Below, in pieces: positions 39,873 to 49,876 of a DNA stretch of 64,000 bases (positions are counted from its first letter, which is position 1; every line of letters begins with the position of its first letter). A program made the position numbers and the translations under genes. This stretch comes from Paramoeba atlantica (lineage: Eukaryota > Discosea). The stretch lies in contig CDRNVI010000092.1 of assembly GCA_977017575.1 (NCBI GenBank), positions 37,643 to 101,642 of the forward strand, given 5' to 3'. The notes beneath the pieces are model-generated. The model searched no databases, was not told the origin of the DNA, and saw only the letters and a program-made list of their open reading frames with translations.

Positions 39873-42800
39873 TTAAAGACGGAGTCCTCCTACCCATTTC
39901 TCGGTTTCTATATATTGGCGCAATTGAGAGACGACTGCATAGGCTGAATATTTTTCCAGTTCAAGTTGAAAAGCTTCTCGTACAATCTTGTAATCAACAT
40001 CATTTCTTTTCGCCAATGTTTTCAGCAAAACCTTTGTCTCTTCATGTAGTACTCCACAATCTGTCACAGCTATGCAGCGAAAGCATTCTGGATCAAGACC
40101 TTTTTCTTTGACATATTTTGCTATCTTCCGCTCTTCCGCACTCTGCAGCAGGGCATTGCTGCTCTGCTTTGCATAGCTGCTGCAGCACGTATGTACCACG
40201 GTAACGTCGTATAAAATTTCTCCAACATCTGGCCACATAATCGCTAGGTCTGGGCCAGATCTAATTCGACGCGCTCGGCAAGGATGGTATTCCGCCGCTT
40301 CTGGGGAAATTGAGCACTTGCATTTGGTGCAAAAAAAGGACGCATGAATACGAGGTTCGATCGCACATGGAAGACCAGCTTTGGAACACATTTCGGCAAT
40401 ATAGCGTACCAAATGAGAATGTTTTCTCGTGCAATTCATGCCAGCACATCGTGAACATCCCGCTACGTGAGGAATGATTTTGCTTGATGTTTCGATTGTT
40501 CCACATCCAGGGCATGTAATCTCGCCTGACACATTACTTAGAGCAATTCCTAGGCGCATCATTAGAGTGTAACGAAAAAGATATGGATTTACGTAGTTGC
40601 ACGTTGAATCTAAGTGATTGTTCGCCTCCTTCGTTCGCTTTATGATATTTTGGAATCTCGGTATTGCATTCAATTCTGCTGCTGTCTTCTCGTGTTCATT
40701 CTTCATGCTCTTTCTTAGCTGGGTGCGTGCAGCTTGTGAATTCGTTCGTGTGCTGTCGGCTTGTTTCTTGCCTCCCTTATCTACCGGAGCATTAATGGGT
40801 TTCGATCGCTCATCAATAGATTTTAGGGACGCTTCGAAAAAGTAGCGTTGCTTTAGAACGGTTGAGGTGATTCCTAGACCTCCCATTTTACATGGGAGGG
40901 CAGAGAGTTTAAGTGCTTCACTATCTGCACCACACCATTTCTTTAAGATCTCATGGATTTCCTCGTCGAACACCTGGGCAAGAAGAAACGAAGCTCCAGG
41001 TTTGTGGACTCGAAGGTGGTAATCATGACGGGGTATGGTACATCGCTTGAGAATCGCTAGTGACAAGTTGCTGGGACCCATAGCGCGAAGTCTTCGAAAT
41101 AAACATTTATGTTTCCCTAACTTCTCCAAGAGCTTTCGTTCAACGGCTTTATTATGCCCGATGTATGCTCCTAGGACCTTGATGGAATCCACACAGTCTT
41201 CCACCCCAAGTTCCTTGAGATCCATCCCTCGATTATTCGTTGAACTGTTGCCTTGGAATACTTCGCATTTACGGGAATTAATTTCAAGATTCAGACCACT
41301 TGCTAGTTCTTTGAGGTGAAGGAACGCAACTTCCAAAGACGACTCATTTTTGGAGCTCATCGTCACATCGTCCTGGTAGGCTCTGATAGTAACCTCTGGA
41401 TAGAGCTTCGCAATTTCTTTCAAAGGACCTTGTAGCAGTGCGCAAAAATAAACCGAAGAGAGTGCTGATCCTTGACGGACCCCAGACGAGCTTTCGATCA
41501 CGGAATGTAATGAGTCGTTGGCGAAAAATAAAAGTTCCGATGGTTGACCATATTCAAAATAGAACATTCGCATAAAGTGTTTGAATACCGGGTATTGAAG
41601 GAGCGCTTCTTCTATTGCCGTACGTTGTGGCGTATTGTATGCATTCTTGAAGTCAATCGTCAAAATTGTGGCTCCAGCTTCATGCTCTTCCAAAAGTTCA
41701 TGTACAATGGACTCACATGCATTCTTTTGTAATATGCCTCTTTGGATCGGTTGGAATATGTCTGACAAGGAGTTCGCATGGCGCTCAAGGAGGATACAAC
41801 CGCAAATTTTTAGCAGCGTTTCCCCCATTGCAACCGGTCGTATTCCATTGTTCGGTTTTGCAAGGGCTATCATTCTGCATCGTGTTTATCTTACTCGGAC
41901 ACTTTTCGCAACTTCCCCATTTATGACGTCTCTCAGCATGTGGCAGAGTGAAAGGCAGGATTCTTCGTCCTCCACTAAAATTCGCATCATGCTTTCACTC
42001 AGACCTGTCGGGCCAGGAGCTGCACCTTTTGACAATTTTTCAGTCGCTAGACGAAGTTCAGAAGGTTCCAATATCGCAATTCGCGGGAAGTCTCGATCAG
42101 AAGTTTGAGGTGTAGGGCCTTTGGGGTGTAGATCTCGAAGTTTGTCAACCTTTTCCCAGAGTGGAAGAGCAGAGTCCTTGTAAACATTGTCGAGTATGCG
42201 GGTAGCTTTTCCAAGATTTCCTGCCTTTGCTGCTTGCAATGCATTTCGAATTGATCGTTTGTCTACTTCTTGTACAAGTCGTTCTTCCTCGGTAATGTTC
42301 GTATCGATAGTTTCCCACTCACGTCTCCCTCGACGCTGTACGGAGCTCTGGCGCCGTAGGTAGTTTAGACGGATTGTGGCCAAAGAGTCCCGTGGTGTAT
42401 CGAGGAGTTTGTGCCAGATAACAGTTCTTTCTGCTTCTGTCTGAGCCTTCGGGTACGCTTTAATAATGGAACGAAAAATCGCGATTACATGGGCGGCAAA
42501 CGTTGGATCAATTTGTGCCATCTTTGGCAGCGGTTCCAAATCAGATGTTCCCTCAATGCCTCGCTCCTCCTTGTTCTCTGAATTTCCAGTGTTTTCCATT
42601 GACACATCGACGCTTTTTACTGTATTTAGACACAGTGCCTTAATGGACCAAATTTTCACTTTTGCAGATGGAGGAAGGTAGATAAAACCAGAGGGTCCAT
42701 TGTCTCCGTCGCTTGGCTTGTATTCCACCTTCAGCTTTACAATACCTTTTCGGACAGTCCTCTTCACCACTACTCCTTTTGAGGCATATTTCTGCTCTTT

Positions 42801-43232
42801 TTTGAATCCCCATCTCAGTTCGCACGTCGTTCCTTTGCCCCATTCATGGATAATGGTGTTGATGTGATCTGGAGCCTTCGGAAATTCTTCGTTTTTGCGT
42901 TGCCCCACTTCCCCATCCATCGACGTCACTTCCTCATCCACCGACATCACATCAGATTCTTCGCCTGTGGTATCATCGGAGGCGCCTTCGCAATCTTCAG
43001 GATGTTTGGATGAATCTCTCTCCTCATCGGAATCATTCTCGGACTCTTGTGAGGTCGGCCTTGCATCAGAAAATTTTATCCTTGGCCGTCGGTAGTTGCT
43101 ATGTACCTCGTGGTCGGCCCAGTTCGGCGATAATTCCTTTGCACTCATAATAACTCTCACACGGGGGGTTTTCTTTGTCTTATCGAGCGTTGATCCCCTC
43201 TTCATAATTTGTTCGGCGTTTTGCGTGTTCAT
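39873..43232 (-). pseudogene. LINE B2-d polyprotein, full length with one in-frame stop
   Basis: The start is chosen at ATG 43232 (MNTQNAEQIMKRG), 23 bases after the leader remnant. The frame has 1,119 codons with one TAA at 41886-41888, where sister copies have Leu (KRLTRCRIIAL), just before GIRPVAMGETLLK. Order: motif KTPRVRVIMSAKELSPNWADH, acidic stretch, GKGTTCELRWGF, RT (GAAPGPTGLSESMM, IDFKNAYNTPQR, SSGVRQGSALSSVYF, AYQDDVTMSS), CCHC motif CPGC...H-x3-C, RLE core RSGPDLAIMW...ILYDVTVVHTCCSS and conserved end LEKYSAYAVVSQLRQYI. It would be complete but for the stop, so it is a recent loss. Confidence 0.85.
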
Positions 43233-43255
43233 ACGAGTAAAAATAAAAATAAAAA

Positions 43256-43270
43256 CAACAAGGTACAGAA
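43256..43270 (-). promoter_or_regulatory. 5'-shortened spliced-leader remnant of LINE B2-d
   Basis: Minus strand TTCTGTACCTTGTTG, the last 15 bases of the leader, followed by a 23-base 5' UTR and ATG 43232. The six bases GGTATG separate it from the 12-bp target duplication and may be untemplated. Confidence 0.75.
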
Positions 43271-43381
43271 CATACCCCTGGCCATACACAACGAGAGCCG
43301 GGTCGGCGTTTGCCGCGGGAAAACGTTGTATAGCGGCCAGATTTCGCAGGCGAGGAAGTCTTTGGTGTGGCGAGTGATCCA

Positions 43382-45111
43382 CTACTCGTTCCCATAGCCT
43401 AGGAGCGCTGAATCAGGACCCACAGCAGGCCGGCGTAGGACGAGCATGCGGGCTTGGGATCTCATGAGGGTTACATTTAGGGATGTAAGCAACCGGTGTA
43501 GAGCATCCCCTTTCGGTAAAATATCCCCGGAATTGGCATTGCATGCCCTACCTGCAGCAACCACCCTAAGGATTGACATTGCGCTAGGGCTCCACGAGCC
43601 AAACGATTCTACCACCATGGCGGTAAACTTCATTCGCACCGCTTCAGCCTCTTCTCGTTGTTTAGCCTTGTTGGCGGTCGCGTATTGCTCCGCAAACGAC
43701 CCCGCCGTCACCCAGTTAGCGTCACGGACTGTGTCCGTATATTTTTGTTGCTGGACATGAGTGACAGCGAAGTCGAGTACGAGGGCCTGACCGCGACCGA
43801 AACTTCGGATGAATACGTCCCCAGGTCTGGTGAGTGCGCCACCCGGACCTATGTTCCCCAAACTCACTTCTCTTTGAGGGGCAAGCCCGGCCTTTGAACA
43901 TTCCGCAGAGAATTGGGATACCAAGGCACTGTGCCGAGCAGTGATCCCGTGCCCGCATTTGCATGCCAGTGCGTGTTCACCCCCTGGGCCTAAGGGCTGT
44001 TTGCACTTTTCCATGGGGCAGGGACGGAGGCCCGGGTAGATGGTTTCCCCCAGCCACCAACGGATTAACATGCGAAACTCCGTGGGGGCGTACGCAAAGC
44101 CGTTCTTTTTGGACGGCAACACGAAAGCCCACTCCGACGCCCCTTCTCCCGTTTCCGAGCTCCACCGAGCCCTCGTGCTTGGATCAGCGTGGGCGAGTGC
44201 GTGTTCGAACGCGTGGGATGAAATAGCATGGCTCAGGTCCCTTTGTCGAGGTATGACCAATTTATTGTCTATTTCTTGGATCGGATTGGTTTGAAAGGGT
44301 TGGTGCTCTGAAACGGCCGAGCTTTGTAGAATTTTGCCCGTTTCATTGTCAACGATATTCTTCCCTGCGCGTTTGTTCACGTCGATCACTGCCTCATCGA
44401 AATCTTTTGCGTCCGTTGGATCCCAAAAGTCTTTCTCCGCTGCGAAGGCGACTGAGGCCACATAAGCGGAGGCAGAATGCTCCTCAGCTGAACGGAGTCC
44501 CAAGCCACCAAACCGTTTGCATCTCTGTGCTTGGCGCCTTGCTGCGTCGCTGAATGGCCCGAAAAAGTGTGAGGTAGCGTCTTGCACTGCGTCGTCGAGA
44601 CGTCGGCAGAGATCCTGGAGCTCCGACGTTGGGGTAGTACGGAGTGAGTAGACCATCTGACAGAAGCCCGTGCAATGCCGAATAAGTGAAAGGGCTACCT
44701 GGGGGTTCTCGAGGTTGGTAATGGCTTCCAGCGAGTCCTCTGCGTGTTCAATGGCGTTGTCAAGGAGAAATTGACGGCGGAACTCGGTTGTCCCTACAGG
44801 GCTACCTAACATATGGAAATTACCCTCAGTGTTTTTATTCGATCCAGGTAGGTCGGGGAAGACAGAAGAACGATGAGACGATGCGGGGTGCGCAGCGAGT
44901 TCACATTTCGCAGCATTCAGATGTAAACCCCATCGCGGGCCGTTTAGTTCTAGCACATCAAATGCGTGTCGTACATCTCATGATGCGCCCGCCAGTATTC
45001 CGTCATCTAGATACCATAGATTCAGGTCTAGTTTCGGTGTTGCCGCGTGGATTTCCGAAGCAAGCTCCCTCATAACCAGTGAGAAGAGGAGGGGGCCAAG
45101 GGGGTCGCCTT
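43382..45111 (-). pseudogene. LINE A-5 ORF, second part: RT active site to RLE
   Basis: Continues from the piece ending at 54982 with QGDPLGPLLFSLV, LWYLDDGILAGAS, then a TGA stop at 44978-44980, then DVRHAFDVLELNGPRWGLHLN and an open frame to the stop at 43382. It includes STRARWSSETGEGASEWAF, zinc motif CPMEKC...HALACKCGHG and RLE core LTRPGDVFIRS...LVLDFAVTHVQQ. Sequence is closest to LINE A-7 (58.2-62.3 kb). The stop just after the YLDD motif makes it nonfunctional. Confidence 0.85.
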
Positions 45112-45119
45112 GTTGTACC

Positions 45120-45361
45120 ACATTTTTACATGTATTACTCAAAGAGTTCCTGCAATACTAAATATTATAAATAAATGTTATAAATAAAATAATACGGGCA
45201 TTTTCTAAAATTTTCATCATGGGCTGAAGAAGGACTACATGTTTTCGTACGTCCCACTTGGGGATTAGCATCCCACACGGGCATTCTAAACACGGATAAT
45301 CGTTGTGAATAATAATAAGAACTTTTAAGAGCTTTTCTAATGTGCGAACTTGTTGGTCGAC
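45120..45361 (-). other. LINE B2-a 3' UTR
   Basis: Noncoding, AT-rich. Its minus-strand end reads TTTGAGTAATACATGTAAAAA, very like the end of B2-d (TTTGAGTAACATGTGAATAAA near 39550-39575), so this is the B2 3' terminus. It abuts the target duplication at 45112-45119. No structured-RNA module of the LINE A type is present. Confidence 0.65.
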
Positions 45362-48340
45362 TCACTGACGCAGTCCACCAATCCAATGTGCTTCTGGAAT
45401 ATACTCGCGGAGCTGCGATACAATAGTATACGCTGCTAGCTTTTCTATCTCGAGTTGGAAGGCCTCACGTACGTCTTCGTACTTTTGTTTGGCTCGTTGG
45501 GATAATGCCTTGAGGAGGGTTTTGGTGTCGTTGTGCAGAAGACCGCAGTCAGAGGCGGCCAGGCAACGAAAAGAGTCGCTTTCTACGCCTTTCTCCGTAA
45601 CGTACTTCTTGAATTTCTTGTCGAGCACGTGCTGCATCAGCGCTGTACTTGTTTGTTTGGCATAGCTGCTGCAACAAGTGTGAACAACGGTAAAATCATA
45701 CAGGACCTCCCCCATGTGGGGCCACATAATAGCAAGATCAGGACCGGATCGGATTCTGCGGGCTTTGCAAGGATGATGTTCAGCTACTTCCGCTGAGATG
45801 GAACACTTGCACTTAGTACAGAAAAACGAAGAATGGATGCGCGGTTCGATAATACAAGGGAGACCAGCTTTGGAGCACAAATCTGCGAGGTACCTCACTA
45901 TGTGTGAGTGCTTTCTGGTGCAATTCATGCCCGAGCACCGGGAGCATCCTGCGACGTGTGGTATAATGCTGGTAGGAGATTCATGGCCACAGCATCCAGG
46001 GCATATAACATCGGCCGGTGCGTTATGTAATCCGATGCCCAAACGCATCATCAAAGTGTATCGGAAGAGGTACGGGTTTACATAATTGCTGGTGCTTTCT
46101 AAATGCATGTTTGATTCCTTTGTACGCTTCAATAAAAGTCCCATGTGAGAATCCTTCTGCAGCTCAGTTATCTGTTTATCGTGTTCTGCACTTAGCTTCT
46201 TTTTCAATAGCTTGCGCGCTGCCTCTCCTCGACTTTGCGGTTGTTTCACAGCTTTTTCGCTGCCTTTCTGATCTACCGGAGCGTTATTGGGTTTAAGGTG
46301 CTCATCAATAGATTTGCTGGCAGTTTCGAAGAAATGTTTTTGCTTCAGAGTCGAGGAAATTAAGCCTAGGCCACCGAGTTTCTGTGGTAGAGCGGCGAGT
46401 TTCAGGGCGTTTGCGTCTGCTCCACTCCACTTTTCTAGAACTTTGTTTACTTGGTTCTCGAAGGATTGTGCTAGTTGGAAAGTAGCGCCTGGCCGATGTA
46501 CTCGTAGATGGTAATCGTGCCGTGGAATCGTACAACGGCGGAGAATGGCAAGAGACAAGTTACTGGGACCCATAAGCAACAACCTGCGGAATAGGCACTT
46601 GTGTTTCTCCATTTTCTTGATCAGCAGATTTTCCACGACTTGGTCTGTACCTACGTATGCGCCTAAGACTTTTATCGCGTCACTGCAAAAGTTTACTCCA
46701 AGTTTTTCCAACGGAGGAGGCTGAGCTATGTTGGGAATGTTCTTCTGAAACCAATCGCATTTCTGGAAATTAATTCGGAGGTTCATCTCTGCGGCGATCT
46801 CACGCAGGTAAAAGAAAGCTGCCTCCAATGCTTGCACGTTTTTGGAGCTCAAAGTCACATCGTCTTGGTATGCTCGGATCTTCACGTCAGGATAGAGGTG
46901 CATGAGTTCTCGTAGCGGGCCTTGCAAAAGTGCGCAGAAGTACATTGATGAAAGTGCCGATCCTTGGCGAATTCCTGAAGAGCTTTCGATGGTAGCAAAC
47001 AGAGCATTGTGCGCAAAAAATAGCAGCTCAGAGGGAATCCCATATTCTAGGTAGAATAGGCGCATGAAAGGCTTGAAAATGGGATTACCAAGGAGTGCCT
47101 CAGCAATGGCGTTGCGTTGTGGTGTATTATACGCGTTGCTAAAATCGACGGTGAGGAGAGCATGTCCTTCTTCGTATTCATTTAAAAGTTCGTGAACGAT
47201 GGACTCGCATGCGTTTTTTTGCAAAATGCCTCGTTGAATTGGGGAGAAAAAAATTTGCAGAGCGTTTTCATGTCGTTGTAGAAGGATGGAACCGCAAATC
47301 TTCAGAATGGTATCCCCCATCGCAATAGGTCGAATTCCATTTTGAGGTTTCGCTAGCGCGATGATTCTGCATCGGGTTAGACGTTTTCGCACATTCAGAG
47401 GAACTTCGCCGTTGATGACATCCCGAAGCATGTGGCAAAGTGAAAGACATGACTCTTCGTCGTCTACGAGCAGTCGCATCATGCTTTCACTCAGGCCGGT
47501 TGGTCCTGGTGAAGCGCCTCTGGATAATTTTTCGGTCGCTAGGCGAACCTCTGATTTCTCAACAACGCCAGTCCGTGGGAAGTCTGCTTCCGGGATTCGT
47601 ATGGCGTCGCCTTCAGGATGAAGTTGTTGAAGCTTTCGCACTTTTTCTTCAGGAGTGAGAGCTGATTCCTTGTAGACATTGTCCAGGATCCGAGTTGCTT
47701 TGCCAAGGTTTCCTGCCCGCGCCGTCTGTAGGGCGTGCCTGATCGAACGCCTGTCAATTTCTAACTCCGCCCGTTGTTCCGCACTCAAGTTGCTAGCTTC
47801 CAAGTTTTCTCGGTCGTTGCGAACATGAGCTACTTTTTGGTTTCGTCGAATTGCTTGACGTACTGTCGCAAGTGAATCGCGAGGCGCATTCAAAAATTTG
47901 TGCCATATCGCCTCTTTTTCTGAGTCAAGCTCCGCCGCTGCATATCCCCGAATTATCGCACGGAAAATCGCCACAACATGAACCGCGAAAGATGGGTCTA
48001 TTTGAGCCATAGGCGGGAGCGGATCAAGGTCACTCTGACCGTCTTCGCATGAGATGTGCTCCGCTTGTTCCTCCAAATTTTGTGTCGGCATCTCGATTTT
48101 GAATAACTTAGTGGCTTGGAGGTTACAGATTCTGATTTTATTGGACGGTGGAAGATAAAGAAAACCGCATGGACCATCGTGACCTAGAGCCGGCTCGTAT
48201 GAAATCTTGACTTTCACGGTTGATTTTCGCACGGTCCTGCCTACAACGATGCCGTTTGACTTGTAGTTTGTAGTGTTCTGTCGGAAGCCCCATTCGATCA
48301 CACATTCTGTACCCTTGCCCCACTTGGAAACGATGTTGTA
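45362..48340 (-). CDS. LINE B2-a polyprotein, main part (RT, zinc motif, RLE)
   Basis: It follows on from the N-terminal piece at 54967-54458; the two pieces are 510 and 2,979 bases, both multiples of three, and the joint reads SPDQV-YNIVSKWGKG as in sister copies. Order: GKGTECVIEWGF, RT with GASPGPTGLSESMMRLL, GIRPIAMGDTILK, VDFSNAYNTPQR, SSGIRQGSALSSMYF and AYQDDVTLSS, CCHC motif CPGCCG...H-x3-C-x2-C, RLE core RSGPDLAIMW...VLYDFTVVHTCCSS and end HWIGGLRQ. No stop is seen. Together with the N-terminal piece it makes 1,162 residues. The insertion of B1-b at an AAGTG site silences it. Confidence 0.85.
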   Translation of the reverse strand, partial: YNIVSKWGKGTECVIEWGFRQNTTNYKSNGIVVGRTVRKSTVKVKISYEPALGHDGPCGFLYLPPSNKIRICNLQATKLFKIEMPTQNLEEQAEHISCEDGQSDLDPLPPMAQIDPSFAVHVVAIFRAIIRGYAAAELDSEKEAIWHKFLNAPRDSLATVRQAIRRNQKVAHVRNDRENLEASNLSAEQRAELEIDRRSIRHALQTARAGNLGKATRILDNVYKESALTPEEKVRKLQQLHPEGDAIRIPEADFPRTGVVEKSEVRLATEKLSRGASPGPTGLSESMMRLLVDDEESCLSLCHMLRDVINGEVPLNVRKRLTRCRIIALAKPQNGIRPIAMGDTILKICGSILLQRHENALQIFFSPIQRGILQKNACESIVHELLNEYEEGHALLTVDFSNAYNTPQRNAIAEALLGNPIFKPFMRLFYLEYGIPSELLFFAHNALFATIESSSGIRQGSALSSMYFCALLQGPLRELMHLYPDVKIRAYQDDVTLSSKNVQALEAAFFYLREIAAEMNLRINFQKCDWFQKNIPNIAQPPPLEKLGVNFCSDAIKVLGAYVGTDQVVENLLIKKMEKHKCLFRRLLLMGPSNLSLAILRRCTIPRHDYHLRVHRPGATFQLAQSFENQVNKVLEKWSGADANALKLAALPQKLGGLGLISSTLKQKHFFETASKSIDEHLKPNNAPVDQKGSEKAVKQPQSRGEAARKLLKKKLSAEHDKQITELQKDSHMGLLLKRTKESNMHLESTSNYVNPYLFRYTLMMRLGIGLHNAPADVICPGCCGHESPTSIIPHVAGCSRCSGMNCTRKHSHIVRYLADLCSKAGLPCIIEPRIHSSFFCTKCKCSISAEVAEHHPCKARRIRSGPDLAIMWPHMGEVLYDFTVVHTCCSSYAKQTSTALMQHVLDKKFKKYVTEKGVESDSFRCLAASDCGLLHNDTKTLLKALSQRAKQKYEDVREAFQLEIEKLAAYTIVSQLREYIPEAHWIGGLRQ

Positions 48341-48342
48341 CA

Positions 48343-48374
<32 letters not shown>

Positions 48375-48697
48375 GTCGACAACATAAATATTGAATCCGA
48401 TGATGCCGTGGAAGAATTTTCCTTTGAGACCGACACTAAAGAAGAAGAAGGCGAACCAAGTGAAGAAGAGATTGCTGTAATAGAGCGAATACGAATTATT
48501 ATTATTTTTTTTTTTTTTTTTTTTCACGACTTCTTTCTTTCCTTTCACTTCCTTTCCCTCCCTTTCTTTACCTCCCTTTGCTTTTCCTTTTCGTTCCTTT
48601 CCTTTACTTCCCTTCGCTTTCCTCACTCGACTTCCAAACTCATTGGGGAGGTTGAGGACTCCCTGCGCTTTTGCTAGGAGTCGGCCCAGGGAAAACC

Positions 48698-48881
48698 TTC
48701 CTTACGTGTTCTGGACCGGGTCTTTTGGCCTCTCCCAGCTTGCCTTGGTAACCCTGCTCTTGTTGTACGAGAGGGCGCAAGCAATGGGCCTCCGCCGGCA
48801 GCGGAACAGTCACAGAACCAGGTGGTGGCCGACGAGGAGGGGCAGGGCCCCCTCCCCGGGCACTACCTCACTTGGGGTACC
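48698..48881 (-). ncRNA. LINE A-type structured RNA, divergent copy 6 (5'-truncated)
   Basis: Lacks the first stem and starts at GGTACCCCAAGTGAGGTAGT. In place of ACGGG/CCCGT it has a longer GGAGGGG/CCCCTCC helix, and its later helix has C-G where other copies have T-A, so pairing is kept while sequence changes. The GNRA hairpin is altered to GGCC-AAAA-GACC. Confidence 0.65.
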
Positions 48882-49110
48882 TTTTTTTTTTTTTTTTTTG
48901 ATGATTCTATCTATATAAATAAGTTTTTTTTTTTTTTTTCACGACTTCTTTCTTTCCTTTTACTTCCTTTACCTCCCTTTCTTTACCTCCCTTTGCTTTT
49001 CCTTTTCGTTCCTTTCCTTTACTTCCCTTCGCTTTCCTCACTCGACTTCCAAACTCATTGGGGAGGTTGAGGACTCCCTGCGCTTTTGCTAGGAGTCGGC
49101 CCAGGGAAAA

Positions 49111-49240
49111 CCTTCCTTACGTGTTCTGGACCGGGTCTTTCGACCTCTCCCAGCTTGCTTTGGTAACCCTGCTCTTGTTGTACGAGAGGGCGCAAGCAAT
49201 GGGCCTCCGCCGGCAGCGGAACAGTCACAGAACCAGGTGG
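49111..49240 (-). ncRNA. LINE A-type structured RNA, divergent copy 7 (5'-truncated)
   Basis: Only the second half of the module is present, starting CCACCTGGTTCTG. It is almost identical to copy 6 but keeps the canonical GGTC-GAAA-GACC hairpin. A purine-rich tail and an A-run follow. Confidence 0.65.
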
Positions 49241-49497
49241 TTTTTTTTTTTTTTTTTTTTTTTTAGAAATAATTTTTGCAATTAATAGGGGGGGAGAAGT
49301 ATGAATCGCGGCATTGCCTCTATATTTTGACCCATTAGACGAACCAAGTAGGTCCATTGGGGGGGGTATATGATTTTAAAACAAGCAATCAAATTAGTAA
49401 TTTCATATTTTGGAGCTCAAAACTAGCAATTCGACCTCCCGTAAGTATAAGAACAATAAAAACAATAACAATAAAAACAAGCAATCTATGCCCAATC

Positions 49498-49712
49498 CAT
49501 TCGCGCGTTCCGGACCGGGTCTTTCGACCTCTCCACGTCCTGACTTGTGAACCCTTCCCTTGTTATACAGGAGGGCGCAGGCGCGGGCCTGTGTCGACAG
49601 CGACACGGTCGCGAAACAGGATGCTAGCCGACGGGGAGGAGATTCACTGCCCGTGTACTACCTCACTTGGGGTACCTAGCCCTCGCGAGCTAGGCGTGAG
49701 TATAGACTCTGT
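49498..49712 (-). ncRNA. LINE A 3' UTR structured RNA, copy 8 (missing the first arm)
   Basis: Starts within the module at ACAGAGTCTATACTC, directly after the A-run of LINE B1-b, so the terminal stem's 5' arm is missing. The tetraloop hairpin is CCTAGCTC-GCGA-GGGCTAGG with one T-G pair in place of C-G. Confidence 0.75.
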
Positions 49713-49727
49713 ATAGAAATAATTTTT

Positions 49728-49876
49728 TTTTTGATTTTTTTTTTTTGGCTCGTTCCTTCTCGTTTTTCCTTCCCCCCTTCTCTCGCTTCTTTGAGAGAAA
49801 ACTACAACCGCACATCTCTAACTATATATTAAAAAACGAGTGTAAGAAATCCATTCTAAAGAAATTAAAGCTAAAT
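49728..49876 (-). other. LINE B1-b 3' UTR and poly(A)
   Basis: A noncoding minus-strand 3' UTR of about 120 bases with a purine-rich stretch, then an A-run broken by TC (about 49752-49728), directly followed by a LINE A 3' end. Confidence 0.6.

Larger units (their letters stand above)
48346..49727 (-). mobile_element. Stack of 3'-end-only LINE A copies at the poly(A) of LINE B1-b
   Basis: On the minus strand, from 49727 downward: a LINE A 3' end with AT-rich tail (structured RNA 49498-49712, tail to about 49260), then two divergent copies with purine-rich tails (RNA 49111-49240 and 48698-48881), each ending in an A-run, then a short stretch (48500-48375) of unknown origin and a final A-run to 48346. 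Each copy starts directly after the previous A-run, at a different point of the module. No RT or RLE is present. The whole stack lies inside the B1-b insertion in LINE B2-a. Confidence 0.75.

Noticed and set aside
48375-48500. Separate small protein gene with an acidic Glu-rich frame
   Set aside because: It is about 40 codons between A-runs with no start context. It looks like a leftover fragment and could not be assigned.
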